Source of the DNA: CAZOEL01 sp964578835
GTDB taxonomy: Bacteria > Desulfobacterota > Syntrophobacteria > Syntrophobacterales > Syntrophobacteraceae
Direction of reading: 5' to 3'
DNA length: 40,292 nucleotides
Assembly (NCBI GenBank): GCA_964578835.1
Contig: CAZOEL010000064.1
Coordinates: forward strand, 1 to 40,292
Each line of letters starts with the position of its first letter. Positions within the stretch are counted from its first letter, which is position 1. A program made the translations under genes and the position numbers. Positions 24,317 through 32,126 of this stretch are shown here, piece by piece. Under the pieces are notes generated by a model. That model had not been told where the DNA came from. It saw only the letters and a list, made by a program, of their open reading frames with translations, and searched no databases.

Positions 24317-24361
24317 TTCATCAGGAAGCGTGAGGGACAAAACCGCCTGATGCGGAGCGCA

Positions 24362-24408
24362 AAGCCGGAGGTTCAGGCCTATACAGTTGGATCTCCGGTT
24401 TGTTTTTT
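24362..24408 (+). terminator. Terminator-like hairpin after the 44-aa gene
   Basis: AAGCCGGAG pairs with CTCCGGTTT (one G-U) around a 22-base loop, followed by TTTTTT at 24403-24408. It lies about 45 bases after the stop of the small ORF. Confidence 0.6.
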
Positions 24409-24633
24409 CCCTTTTATCCCTGCTGAAACATTCGACCCTTTTCTTATATATTATATAATTATTTGATACCATTAATATTTAATGCTTAATGGATAATCAT
24501 CCTACCCTGCTCATACCCACACAAATCAGCCTTTACTTGGACTATAATTCAAAATAAGAGTAAGTCATTACAAAGTAGTATGAAGCTGATCATGTCGGTC
24601 AAACCAACTCATGAATGTCAGGAGCACAAGCCC

Positions 24634-24723
24634 ATGTTTGAAATTGGCCTCTTAGTCGGCGTCCTTTTAGGGGTGATGATCGGTATTGAAGTATTTGGAA
24701 CTATAGAAAGAGCTGGATACTAG
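24634..24723 (+). CDS. 29-aa single-pass membrane microprotein
   Basis: ATG 24634 is preceded by AGGAG nine bases upstream. The 29-residue product MFEIGLLVGVLLGVMIGIEV (then FGTIERAGY) is a single hydrophobic helix with a short polar tail. It shares the glycine-rich GLxxGVxLG pattern of the 44-aa protein 320 bases upstream. It is too short for certainty, but the ribosome site and the hydrophobic profile favour a real gene. Confidence 0.5.
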   Translation: MFEIGLLVGVLLGVMIGIEVFGTIERAGY

Positions 24724-25429
24724 GAACGGCCGGTGTGTTACAGGGCCTTTCCTGATTTTTCCTGAATCTTAACTGAATCTTTGTGATGAACCGGAGACCT
24801 CGGTCACCTTGTGTTTCTCTCGGAGCAAGTGAAAAAGCTTCGCGCAAGCGCCGGCATGCCATGCTGCCCGTTCTTGCATTGGCAAGCTAACGATAGAGAA
24901 GGGATGGATAGCACTCTTGCCAGAGCTGTTCGGCGGGCGCTGCTGCAACCTATGAGAATGGGCAATTCAATTGCAGTTTGGTTCTACGGAATAGAACATC
25001 TGGACATCTTCCAGGAATTTGGCCTTTTCAAAGAGGACTCCAAAGGTTCTCAGTTTTTGATTATCTCATCTGTTGAAAACGTATCTATTTCCTTTGGGCT
25101 CCACAGCGTCCGCTTGGGTTCTTGCCTCTGACCCGGCTATATAACCTGCTTGTCTATGCAGCACTTCCTGTACATCTTCCCACTCCGAAAGCGATCCGGA
25201 ATTATAAACCGAACCCATCCCGACTGCTCCGTGATGCTTTCGACCTACCAAGCCTATGGTGGTTTTGCCTCGCAAGCCCTCTAGATATGGATATGGTCTG
25301 CTCTTTGCATTTTTTTGCTGACGCCGGACTTACAGCCGACCAGTACTGGTTATTTTCATCTCGGGGCGGAGTGATAGGAGCGTCCATAGAAGTATCTATT
25401 ATTTTCCTGTAAAAAGAACGGAGGCAATC
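24724..25429. other. Intergenic region before the caspase-like gene
   Basis: This stretch of about 700 bases has open frames at 24811-25131 (GTG start) and 25122-25412, but neither has a convincing ribosome site nor a recognisable product. It should contain the promoter of the 891-aa gene, which I could not place with confidence. Confidence 0.5.
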
Positions 25430-28105
25430 TTGAGCGGAAAAAGCTTTTGGAACAAGTGGATTTGGCATGCGACTGTTTTGGTGTGCGCGATATCTCTCTT
25501 CCCGGCAATATCGTTTGGCGCTAAAGATCCTTTGGGTCAATGCCGCAGCTCCAAGGCGAGCGCTCTTTCCGCATTCGAGAAGGCAGCCTTTGCCTGCTGG
25601 TCCAATAACAGCCAGGCGCCTGGCGACGCAGCAGCATGTATTGAGGGCGCCACCAGCAAGCTTTTTGACAGCTGGGTCAAAATTGAAGCAAAGGCTGAGA
25701 AATCCGGCGTGGGGACTGAGTGCGAAGCCATTGAGGAAGCGCAGGCGAAATCGTGGTCTACTCTCTTTCTCGGGCATTTGACGACAGGAGTCCTTGACGG
25801 CATTCCCGTGGGGCGCTCGGATGATTCTTTGGCAAAGTCCCTCTTCAAGGCCATAGGCTCTAAGGCGAGCGCGGCAATGAATGCCTATAGCGTCAACTAT
25901 AAGTCTCCTAATACAAGCAAGCTTCAGAAATCTCTATCCAAAGCATCGAACAGCTTCAATGCGAACTGGAGCAAATCCATTCTGAAAGGCAAGAAGAAAG
26001 GTTTTACGTATAGCGGGATGGCCGTCGAAGAAGTCGGAAGTGTGGTAGACAGTCTTGCGGCAGGATTTGACTCATTGTTCAACGGCCTAACGCCCGAGGC
26101 TCCTGAAGGTATGATGGATATTCAGCTCGAAGGAGGGCTCAGCAACGGAGCGACCACCAGTGCGAATATACTGGCATTTACAGGCGTAGTTCCAAATCCC
26201 GCCGAGTCGGATACTGAGTTTGGCGGACGGGTCGTCGTGGATTTGAATGGAGTAGCCATTCCCGCATCCGTCAAGTCCAGGCTGTCCGGTACTGTTCTGG
26301 AGCTCCCGGCAGGAGTGGCTGAGTCTCGTCAATCCGCTAAACTACAGGGCTTGGAGCCTGACAACACTCAACCCGAAGCAGTGGTGAAAAGCGCTGCGTC
26401 AAGAGGAGTCGAGTGGTGCGTGGAAGTGACTCTGCCCATTCAGTTTGGCCCCAACACCGTTCAGATAAGACTGTATGACTTGTACGACAACTTGCTGGCC
26501 GCCAGTCAGAAATGGACTATTCAGAGCACGGTTCGCCCCGCAGACCTTCTGGCGACGCTGGTTTGGAACACCAATAACACGGACGTAGACCTTCACTCAT
26601 CCTCCAAAGCCTTGGACGGCAGCTATGATTACGGATACTACCACACATATTACTCAAACCCGCAGTCCGGCTATGCCGGCAACATGGTGTTAGACATAGA
26701 TAACACGTGGGGTTACGGTCCCGAGCACATCACAGTGGAAAAGGCCAATCCGGCAGGTGAAAGCGTCTATTTCAAAGTCTACTATTACAGCGATCACAGT
26801 GAAGAAGCATCCGTCGTTCCCTCCACGGCGACTCTTACGGTTCAGAAAAAGGGAAAACAGGTTTTCAGCAAATCGGTCACTTTCGATTCCGAAAGCACAG
26901 CCTCGGAATGGGCAAGCGGCTCTCACATCTGGGATGTGGGAGAGCTCACAATCGATCCGTCCGATAATTACATAGTGACCGTTGACAGCGTCAACGCAGA
27001 CCAGTTCCCCCTGGTAACCCTGAACGTGACGGTGCAAGGCCGCGATGAAGCCGGAACGATTACGGGAATAACGGGGCTGAGCGCATCCCATTTCAACGTA
27101 ATCAACAACAATTTCTTCATGAATCTCACCTCGGTCTCCGGCGGCGCAGGAGGCGCGTATCAACTTACCTACTCCGACCGGATCACTGGAAAGAGGCCTG
27201 TTTTCGTTTACGTAAGCACGGATGAAGGTGGCGCAGTGAGAAGCGGATGCTCCGAAACGGTCACTTACGGCAAGAGCTACGCCCTACTCGTAGGCATCAA
27301 CGATTATAAAACCATTAGTGACCTGAGCTTTTGCGTCAACGACGTGAATGATCTCCAAGCCGCCCTTAGCGCCACTCCCATGTTCTCCGGCGCGGATACC
27401 GAAATTACCATACTGGCGGACTCCGCGGCCAGCAAGGCTGGAGCTCTGGCAGCCATAGACGCGGTGAAAACAAAGATGAAAAAAGAGGATCTTTTCCTTT
27501 TTCACTTCTCAGGCCACGGCTCCAATGGGACGTCAGAAGACACTCAAGTGCTTTGCCTGTGGGACAGCAACGATAGTGACTATCTTAACGATATTTCCGT
27601 AGATGGACTACAGACAGCCCTGAACGGGCTTCCTTATTCAGGCGTGACCAACGTATACGTGTTCCTGGATGCTTGCTTCAGCGGCAACTTCATCGGGCAT
27701 CGCGCAAAAGGCGGCAACAAGATCAGATTCTATCAGAAGCCCGTGCAGGGGCCCGGAACAGCCGACCGCACCTATGAAAAGACCTTTGAGAAAAACCTCG
27801 GTGATTACAAGGGCTATTTCGTCATGACCGGCGCCACGGGGACCCAATCCGCGTGGGACGTTACAGAACTGCAAAACGGTTTATTCTCGGAATACCTGCT
27901 TGAAGCGCTTGGCGGCGCCGGCAACACCCTTGGTCCCGCCAATACCAACGGGGACGTAATGACGAGCTGCGAGGAAGTCTTTGCATACGTGAAATTAAAA
28001 GTCGTTGACTATAGCAGCGATCCCGCCAACGATATCGAGTTGCAGACGCCTTGCAGCTACGACTCTGACACGGACAAGCCCTCGCGTCTCAGGTCCACTT
28101 GGTGA
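25430..28105 (+). CDS. Secreted caspase-family (C14-like) protein with DUF2135-type and N-terminal helical modules
   Basis: The gene starts with TTG after GGAGG and encodes an 891-aa exported protein with a signal peptide (ending near ISFG). Modules in order: an N-terminal helical module (about residues 30-225), a linker, a DUF2135/YfaP-like beta domain (about 374-480, LATLVWNTNNTDVDLH and DIDNTWGYGPEHITVEK), a further beta region, and a C-terminal caspase-like domain from about 612. The catalytic pair is His696 (HFSGHGSNG) and Cys749 (FLDACFSGNF). This would be a secreted metacaspase-like peptidase with Cys/His catalysis. The helical module recurs at 32127-34907. Gene neighbours give no hint of substrate. 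Confidence 0.85.
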   Translation: MSGKSFWNKWIWHATVLVCAISLFPAISFGAKDPLGQCRSSKASALSAFEKAAFACWSNNSQAPGDAAACIEGATSKLFDSWVKIEAKAEKSGVGTECEAIEEAQAKSWSTLFLGHLTTGVLDGIPVGRSDDSLAKSLFKAIGSKASAAMNAYSVNYKSPNTSKLQKSLSKASNSFNANWSKSILKGKKKGFTYSGMAVEEVGSVVDSLAAGFDSLFNGLTPEAPEGMMDIQLEGGLSNGATTSANILAFTGVVPNPAESDTEFGGRVVVDLNGVAIPASVKSRLSGTVLELPAGVAESRQSAKLQGLEPDNTQPEAVVKSAASRGVEWCVEVTLPIQFGPNTVQIRLYDLYDNLLAASQKWTIQSTVRPADLLATLVWNTNNTDVDLHSSSKALDGSYDYGYYHTYYSNPQSGYAGNMVLDIDNTWGYGPEHITVEKANPAGESVYFKVYYYSDHSEEASVVPSTATLTVQKKGKQVFSKSVTFDSESTASEWASGSHIWDVGELTIDPSDNYIVTVDSVNADQFPLVTLNVTVQGRDEAGTITGITGLSASHFNVINNNFFMNLTSVSGGAGGAYQLTYSDRITGKRPVFVYVSTDEGGAVRSGCSETVTYGKSYALLVGINDYKTISDLSFCVNDVNDLQAALSATPMFSGADTEITILADSAASKAGALAAIDAVKTKMKKEDLFLFHFSGHGSNGTSEDTQVLCLWDSNDSDYLNDISVDGLQTALNGLPYSGVTNVYVFLDACFSGNFIGHRAKGGNKIRFYQKPVQGPGTADRTYEKTFEKNLGDYKGYFVMTGATGTQSAWDVTELQNGLFSEYLLEALGGAGNTLGPANTNGDVMTSCEEVFAYVKLKVVDYSSDPANDIELQTPCSYDSDTDKPSRLRSTW

Positions 28106-28450
28106 TCCACAGTGCAAAGGACGGAGGAGCCGCTTCCATCGAGGCTCTCCTCCTTCCCCTCCTCCACAATCAAACCAAAGAGGGTCAACGCTCTGGTCTC
28201 CAACCTCTCCAAATCTTAAGCAAGCATTGTCATCGGCGCAGGAAAATTGTTCCTTCAGAGTAGCATCCGCTCTTTTTGACCCGCAGAGGTTTTATTGTCG
28301 ATTCCACGATTTTTGTTTGAATACAAATGCGCAATGATATATTTCTCTGTCTGTTCTGAAGCTGACCATTCCATTCACTCGCCCCTACGACGCCGATTCA
28401 ATGCGTGCGCGGCAGGCGCCCGTTGGAGAATCAAGGGATAACGAACGATC
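28106..28450. other. Intergenic region with terminator-like hairpin
   Basis: An imperfect hairpin, GGAGGAGCC with GGCTCTCCTCC and one bulge near 28124-28153, may terminate the caspase-family gene. It is not followed by a clear T-run. Nothing else is recognisable before the next start at 28451. Confidence 0.4.
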
Positions 28451-29107
28451 ATGAAAAATCTTCCTTCTGAAGAACTTCTCACTCACTATACCCCTCTTAG
28501 TCCGGTACGAGATTGTCCTGAAGTCCTGGCGCATCAGGCGGATGATTCCTATGCGCTTTGGGAGGCATGGGAAGAAGAGCTTGACAATCAATGTTCAGTG
28601 CCTTTTTGGGCGGTTGTCTGGCCTGGCGCCGCGGCCCTCGCCCGATATATTCTCAAAAACAAGAGCGCCGTGGCGGGTAAAGTCGTTCTGGATTTAGGCT
28701 GCGGAGGCGGCATCGCGGGGATAGCCGCCGGGCTTGCCGGGGCTCGAGCCATTATTGCCAATGACATTGACCCTACCGCCTTGTACATTGCCGAACGAAA
28801 TGCGTTGGCCAACGGCGTCTCAGTGAAAGTGGACGACAGAGACTTGACAAGAATCGAGGACTACCAAGAGGCCGAAGTCATATTGGTCGCCGATATGTTC
28901 TATATTCGAGACGATGCAAAACGACTTCATGAGTGGCTCCGTAAAGCTCGACAAAGAGGCGCGTCAATCCTCATCGCCGACGGGCAGAGAGCGTTTGCGC
29001 CCAAAGCCGGAGTCGAAGTCCTCGGAATAGAGCAGATATCGACGGATTTTGACCTGGAAGGCACGGAAAGCAGGCAGGTCCGGCTTCTAACGCTGAGCGG
29101 GCATTAG
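28451..29107 (+). CDS. Protein lysine methyltransferase-like (ETFB-KMT/PrmA-type) methyltransferase
   Basis: The 218-aa class I methyltransferase has motif I VLDLGCGGGIAGIAAGLAGA (about residues 78-97), an acidic NDIDPTA strand end, and ADMFYIRDDAKRL, which resembles the motif of ETF-beta lysine methyltransferases. The upstream PFWAVVWPGAAALARYIL segment is also characteristic. ETF-beta methylation or ribosomal protein L11 type targets are possible, and an aromatic/acyl-CoA degrader would have ETF proteins. It has a weak ribosome site and stands alone between convergent neighbours. Confidence 0.8.
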   Translation: MKNLPSEELLTHYTPLSPVRDCPEVLAHQADDSYALWEAWEEELDNQCSVPFWAVVWPGAAALARYILKNKSAVAGKVVLDLGCGGGIAGIAAGLAGARAIIANDIDPTALYIAERNALANGVSVKVDDRDLTRIEDYQEAEVILVADMFYIRDDAKRLHEWLRKARQRGASILIADGQRAFAPKAGVEVLGIEQISTDFDLEGTESRQVRLLTLSGH

Positions 29108-29147
29108 AGAGCGAAGAACCAGCGAAAACGGATTTGTAGAGCGGCCG

Positions 29148-29741
29148 TTAAAATACATAGAAGAAGTCGCCCTCCATATTGATGTGCAACCGCTTCATCA
29201 TAAGCGCCACATCAAACGTTTCACCGTCTTGCGACATGAAGTAATCCTCCAGGGTGGACTTCGTCTCAAAACCCAGCTGTCGGAAGGCCCTCACTGCAAG
29301 CTGATTTTGAGCCGGAATTTCCGCTTTTATGAAGTGAAGCCCGCGTTCAACACTGATCTGTATGAGATCTTTCAGCATCGCCGAGCCGAGCCCCAGTTTT
29401 CGATGGCTTTCGCCCACAAATATGCGGACGCCGGCGATATGACGATTTACTCCGCGCATAAAATGGAGAGTGGAGGCCGCTACAATGCGCCTTGAATCTT
29501 CGTCCAGGGCAAGCAGGGGCAAAACCCGATTGTAGTCCAGGCTCTGCACCCACTGAGAGATAAGCTTCGGATCACGCACATTATCTTTCAAGACTTTCGC
29601 TTCATCCTCCGGCACATTAGAGAAGAAGGAAATGAGCGACTGCTCGTCCTGCTTCTCCAGGAGTTTGAACATGACCATTTCGCCATTGACGAGAAGCTTG
29701 GTTTTGGGAGCATAAGCCGTCTCCCCTGGAAAACCTTTCAT
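29148..29741 (-). CDS. GNAT-family N-acetyltransferase
   Basis: I take ATG 29741 as the start, because GAGGG lies upstream, giving 197 aa; an upstream in-frame ATG at 29777 lacks a site. The acetyl-CoA binding loop appears as RIFVGESHRKLGLGSAMLKDLI, the Q/RxxGxG/A-type motif A of GNAT enzymes, followed by the NQLAVRAFRQLGFE segment. The N-terminus has VNGEMVMFKLLEKQDEQSLISFF. It converges with the methyltransferase gene. The substrate is not predictable. Confidence 0.85.
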   Translation of the reverse strand: MKGFPGETAYAPKTKLLVNGEMVMFKLLEKQDEQSLISFFSNVPEDEAKVLKDNVRDPKLISQWVQSLDYNRVLPLLALDEDSRRIVAASTLHFMRGVNRHIAGVRIFVGESHRKLGLGSAMLKDLIQISVERGLHFIKAEIPAQNQLAVRAFRQLGFETKSTLEDYFMSQDGETFDVALMMKRLHINMEGDFFYVF

Positions 29742-29913
29742 TTTCGATCCCTCACAGGTTTTCGTTGAAACCGCCAAAAGAGCTAAAAAGAAACGAGACG
29801 CCCTCGGAAGGCGTTTGCATGGCGACCGGCGTTTTGATATTCCATTCCCAATGAGCTTTATATGGAGTAACCAATGGTAAAGGATTGCGCCTGTCCACTT
29901 GCCCGAAGAATTT

Positions 29914-30037
29914 GTTGGCGCGCATAAGGGTTGGGATACGCCACCCGATCGTGCTGAGGTATCGAAGCATGATCGGGGATGTTCGCCCTTCGATACCTCA
30001 GGGCTAACGGGACACCCCGACTCTTATGCGCGCCAAC
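29914..30037. mobile_element. 124-bp MITE-like element, copy 2
   Basis: This has the same length as copy 1 at 3544-3667 and inverse orientation, with about nine mismatches over 124 bases in my alignment. The left terminal repeat GTTGGCGCGCATAAGGG and its complement bound the element. It is flanked by an exact 8-bp duplication, AAGAATTT at 29906-29913 and 30038-30045. The right terminal repeat has two mismatches. It sits between the GNAT gene and proC, in the proC upstream region. Confidence 0.85.
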
Positions 30038-30131
30038 AAGAATTTTAAGAAAAAGCGGGAATAAAAACAAGCCGCGCGATCCGGGGCGAGCTCTTAGACG
30101 GAATGCTGCTGGAAAGACAAGGAGAATAGAT

Positions 30132-30947
30132 ATGTTCAGAGAAAGTCAGATCGGGTTCATAGGAGGGGGGAACATGGGAGAGGCTCTGATTAAGGGATTG
30201 CTCGCTTCCTCCCTCGTCGACAGAAAACAAATCCACGTTTACGACATAAGCAATGCTCGAATGCGGCAACTTGAAGTAAGCTACAAGATTCAATTACGCC
30301 AGAGCATAGGAGAGCTGGGAACAGCATGCAGCATTATCGTGCTCGCGGTAAAGCCACAAGGCATGGGTGCGGTCCTTGCTCAGCTGGGCTCACACATCAC
30401 GCAACGACCTCTCGTGATATCCATAGCAGCAGGGATTCCCTTGTCTTCGCTCATAGAGGCTCTGCCCGAGAGAACTCCCATCGTTCGCGTCATGCCCAAT
30501 ACCCCCGCCCTTGTCCTGGAAGGCGCATCCGCCCTCTCGAAGGGGCCCGACGTGACGGAAGAGCAAATGCGGCGCGCAATCGCTCTTTTTGACGCCGTAG
30601 GGAAGACAGTCGAAGTTGAAGAAAAATGGATGGATGCCGTAACAGGTCTTAGCGGCAGCGGACCGGCTTATATTCTCCTCCTGCTCGAGAGCCTTATCGA
30701 CGCGGGAGTATTGAACGGTCTTCCACGTCACATAGCGCGGGAGCTCGTGATGCAAACCACCCTTGGAACCGTTAAAATGACGCGCGAGACGGGAAAACAT
30801 CCCGCAGAGCTCAAAGACCTCATTACGTCGCCTGGCGGCACTACCATCCGCGGCCTCTCCATTCTTGAAGAGCGAGGAGTCCGCGGGGCCGTCCTGAATG
30901 CAGTGGAGGCAGCCACGCGGCGATCTCAGGAACTGGGCAAGGGTTGA
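30132..30947 (+). CDS. proC: Pyrroline-5-carboxylate reductase
   Basis: The 271-aa enzyme catalyses the last step of proline biosynthesis, reducing pyrroline-5-carboxylate with NAD(P)H. It shows the N-terminal Rossmann motif GFIGGGNMGEALIKG and the ProC signature GLSGSGPAYI, then SPGGTTIRGLSILEERGVRGAV near the C-terminus. ATG 30132 is preceded by AAGGAG. It converges with the IF-2-like gene and is separated from it by a 17-bp stem hairpin. The miniature element 94 bases upstream could influence its promoter. Confidence 0.97.
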   Translation: MFRESQIGFIGGGNMGEALIKGLLASSLVDRKQIHVYDISNARMRQLEVSYKIQLRQSIGELGTACSIIVLAVKPQGMGAVLAQLGSHITQRPLVISIAAGIPLSSLIEALPERTPIVRVMPNTPALVLEGASALSKGPDVTEEQMRRAIALFDAVGKTVEVEEKWMDAVTGLSGSGPAYILLLLESLIDAGVLNGLPRHIARELVMQTTLGTVKMTRETGKHPAELKDLITSPGGTTIRGLSILEERGVRGAVLNAVEAATRRSQELGKG

Positions 30948-30963
30948 CGGAATCGACCGGGCG

Positions 30964-31004
30964 GCAGTTGGCGATGATGATTAAGATTCATCATCGCCGA
31001 CTGC
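30964..31004. terminator. Hairpin between convergent proC and IF-2-like genes
   Basis: A 17-bp stem (starting GCAGTTGGCGATGATGA, one G-U pair) closes a seven-base loop TTAAGAT. It ends at the stop codon of the minus-strand gene, which suits a bidirectional terminator. No T-run is seen. Confidence 0.6.
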
Positions 31005-31756
31005 TACGAATTAAAGCGCAGTATCGATCCGCTCGGGCTCCACGAAGTCGATTTCTTTGCTGCGGCTTGTTCATAACACTCTACCAGGTCGCCTATTTTA
31101 ACCCTGTTAAACCCGGTTAGCTTTAAGCCCACCTGTTGCCCCGGTTTTGCCTCTTTGATGACATCGCCTTCAACGTGGAGGGATTCTATCTTCCCCGAGT
31201 AGATAGGACCCATGGCCGCAATAACATGAAATTCCTTGCCAACCGCAAGGGTTCCTTCGATCACTTCGCAGCCGATGATGATCCCTTTATGGCTGCTTTT
31301 GAAAAGAGCGATGACTCGAGCCTTGCCCGTGGTTTTCTCCAGGCTTTCCTCAGGCTGAATCAACGACTGGGCGATTCTCTTCACATCATCCACCAGGCGA
31401 TAGATCACATTGAAGAGGCGAACTTCGACCCCATGGTCTTTGATCCACTGATCCAGCTTGGGCATAACATTTACGCCAAATCCTACAACCAGTTTGCTCG
31501 CCGTGAGAGCCATCAGCAAATCCGTCTTGGAGATCGCTCCCACTCCTGATTGAATCAGCCTTATTTCGACTCCGGGGATCTTAAGCTTGTTGATTATCGT
31601 CGTCACGGCTTCGACGCTGCCAAAAGAATCGCATTTGAGCACAATATCGAGCTTAGCCTTCTTCGCTTCTTCCCTAAAACCACGGGATGGCGCATGCGGG
31701 ATCACTTTCCCTGGATGGCTGGATTCCTTGGCATGAGAATCTTTCCTGAGTTCCAT
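31004..31756 (-). CDS. Stand-alone translation initiation factor IF-2 C-terminal domain protein
   Basis: The 250-aa protein aligns with the C-terminal third of IF-2 (domains III and IV, the C1/C2 region that binds fMet-tRNA): LDIVLKCDSFGSVEAVTTII, then IRLIQSGVGAISKTDLLMAL, VVGFGVNVMPKL, VIYRLVDDVKRIAQ and the beta-barrel GTLAVGKEFHVIA onward to GDLVECYE. There is no GTPase domain and no N-terminal domain. The reading frame is intact, and GGGAG precedes ATG 31756. It is not simply a truncated infB, because the frame starts with its own ribosome site and ends with a distinctive tail, KKSTSWSPSGSILRFNS. A possible regulator of initiation; function unproven. Confidence 0.85.
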   Translation of the reverse strand: MELRKDSHAKESSHPGKVIPHAPSRGFREEAKKAKLDIVLKCDSFGSVEAVTTIINKLKIPGVEIRLIQSGVGAISKTDLLMALTASKLVVGFGVNVMPKLDQWIKDHGVEVRLFNVIYRLVDDVKRIAQSLIQPEESLEKTTGKARVIALFKSSHKGIIIGCEVIEGTLAVGKEFHVIAAMGPIYSGKIESLHVEGDVIKEAKPGQQVGLKLTGFNRVKIGDLVECYEQAAAKKSTSWSPSGSILRFNS

Positions 31757-31788
31757 TGCTCACTCCCGACAAGATCATGGATAGAATA

Positions 31789-31808
31789 TTAGTTAATACG
31801 TTAACTAA
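31789..31808. promoter_or_regulatory. Inverted repeat TTAGTTAA-N4-TTAACTAA, operator candidate
   Basis: A perfect 8-bp inverted repeat with a 4-bp spacer lies 33 bases upstream of the IF-2-like start. Its size and AT-rich halves resemble MarR-type operators. No regulator gene is adjacent. Confidence 0.45.
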
Positions 31809-31973
31809 AGATAATAAGAAGTGGAGAGGAAAGAATCCAGAACCCCACTGAAATTACGGTTGAGAATGGCGCCTGTTTCGGAAGGCAAATAGAAAGCACT
31901 TAGGCATATAGATCATCATATATACAGTTCACAAAGATAAACGATCTGCTTCTATAATTATATTCGTTTCCAC

Positions 31974-32003
31974 TTGCAAAATTGTCAAAGCCCCTGCTAT
32001 AGT
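31974..32003 (+). promoter_or_regulatory. Candidate sigma-70 promoter of the 926-aa gene
   Basis: TTGCAA at 31974-31979 and TATAGT at 31998-32003 are separated by 18 bases and would start near 32010, leaving a leader of about 115 bases. The assignment is by eye and other hexamers exist in this AT-rich region. Confidence 0.35.
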
Positions 32004-32126
32004 CTGTACATAATAAGCTTATGGCATATACATTGCTTAGCAAATGCAGTTGCTGATTGACGCGTAACAACCACAATTCATAACCTTTTACGAGCCTTTT
32101 CCGGGGGGAGAAAGGAAGAACGAGGA

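Noticed and set aside
24811..25412. Two plus-strand frames of about 100 aa before the caspase-family gene
   Set aside because: Weak start context, no domain and low-complexity composition; treated as intergenic sequence.
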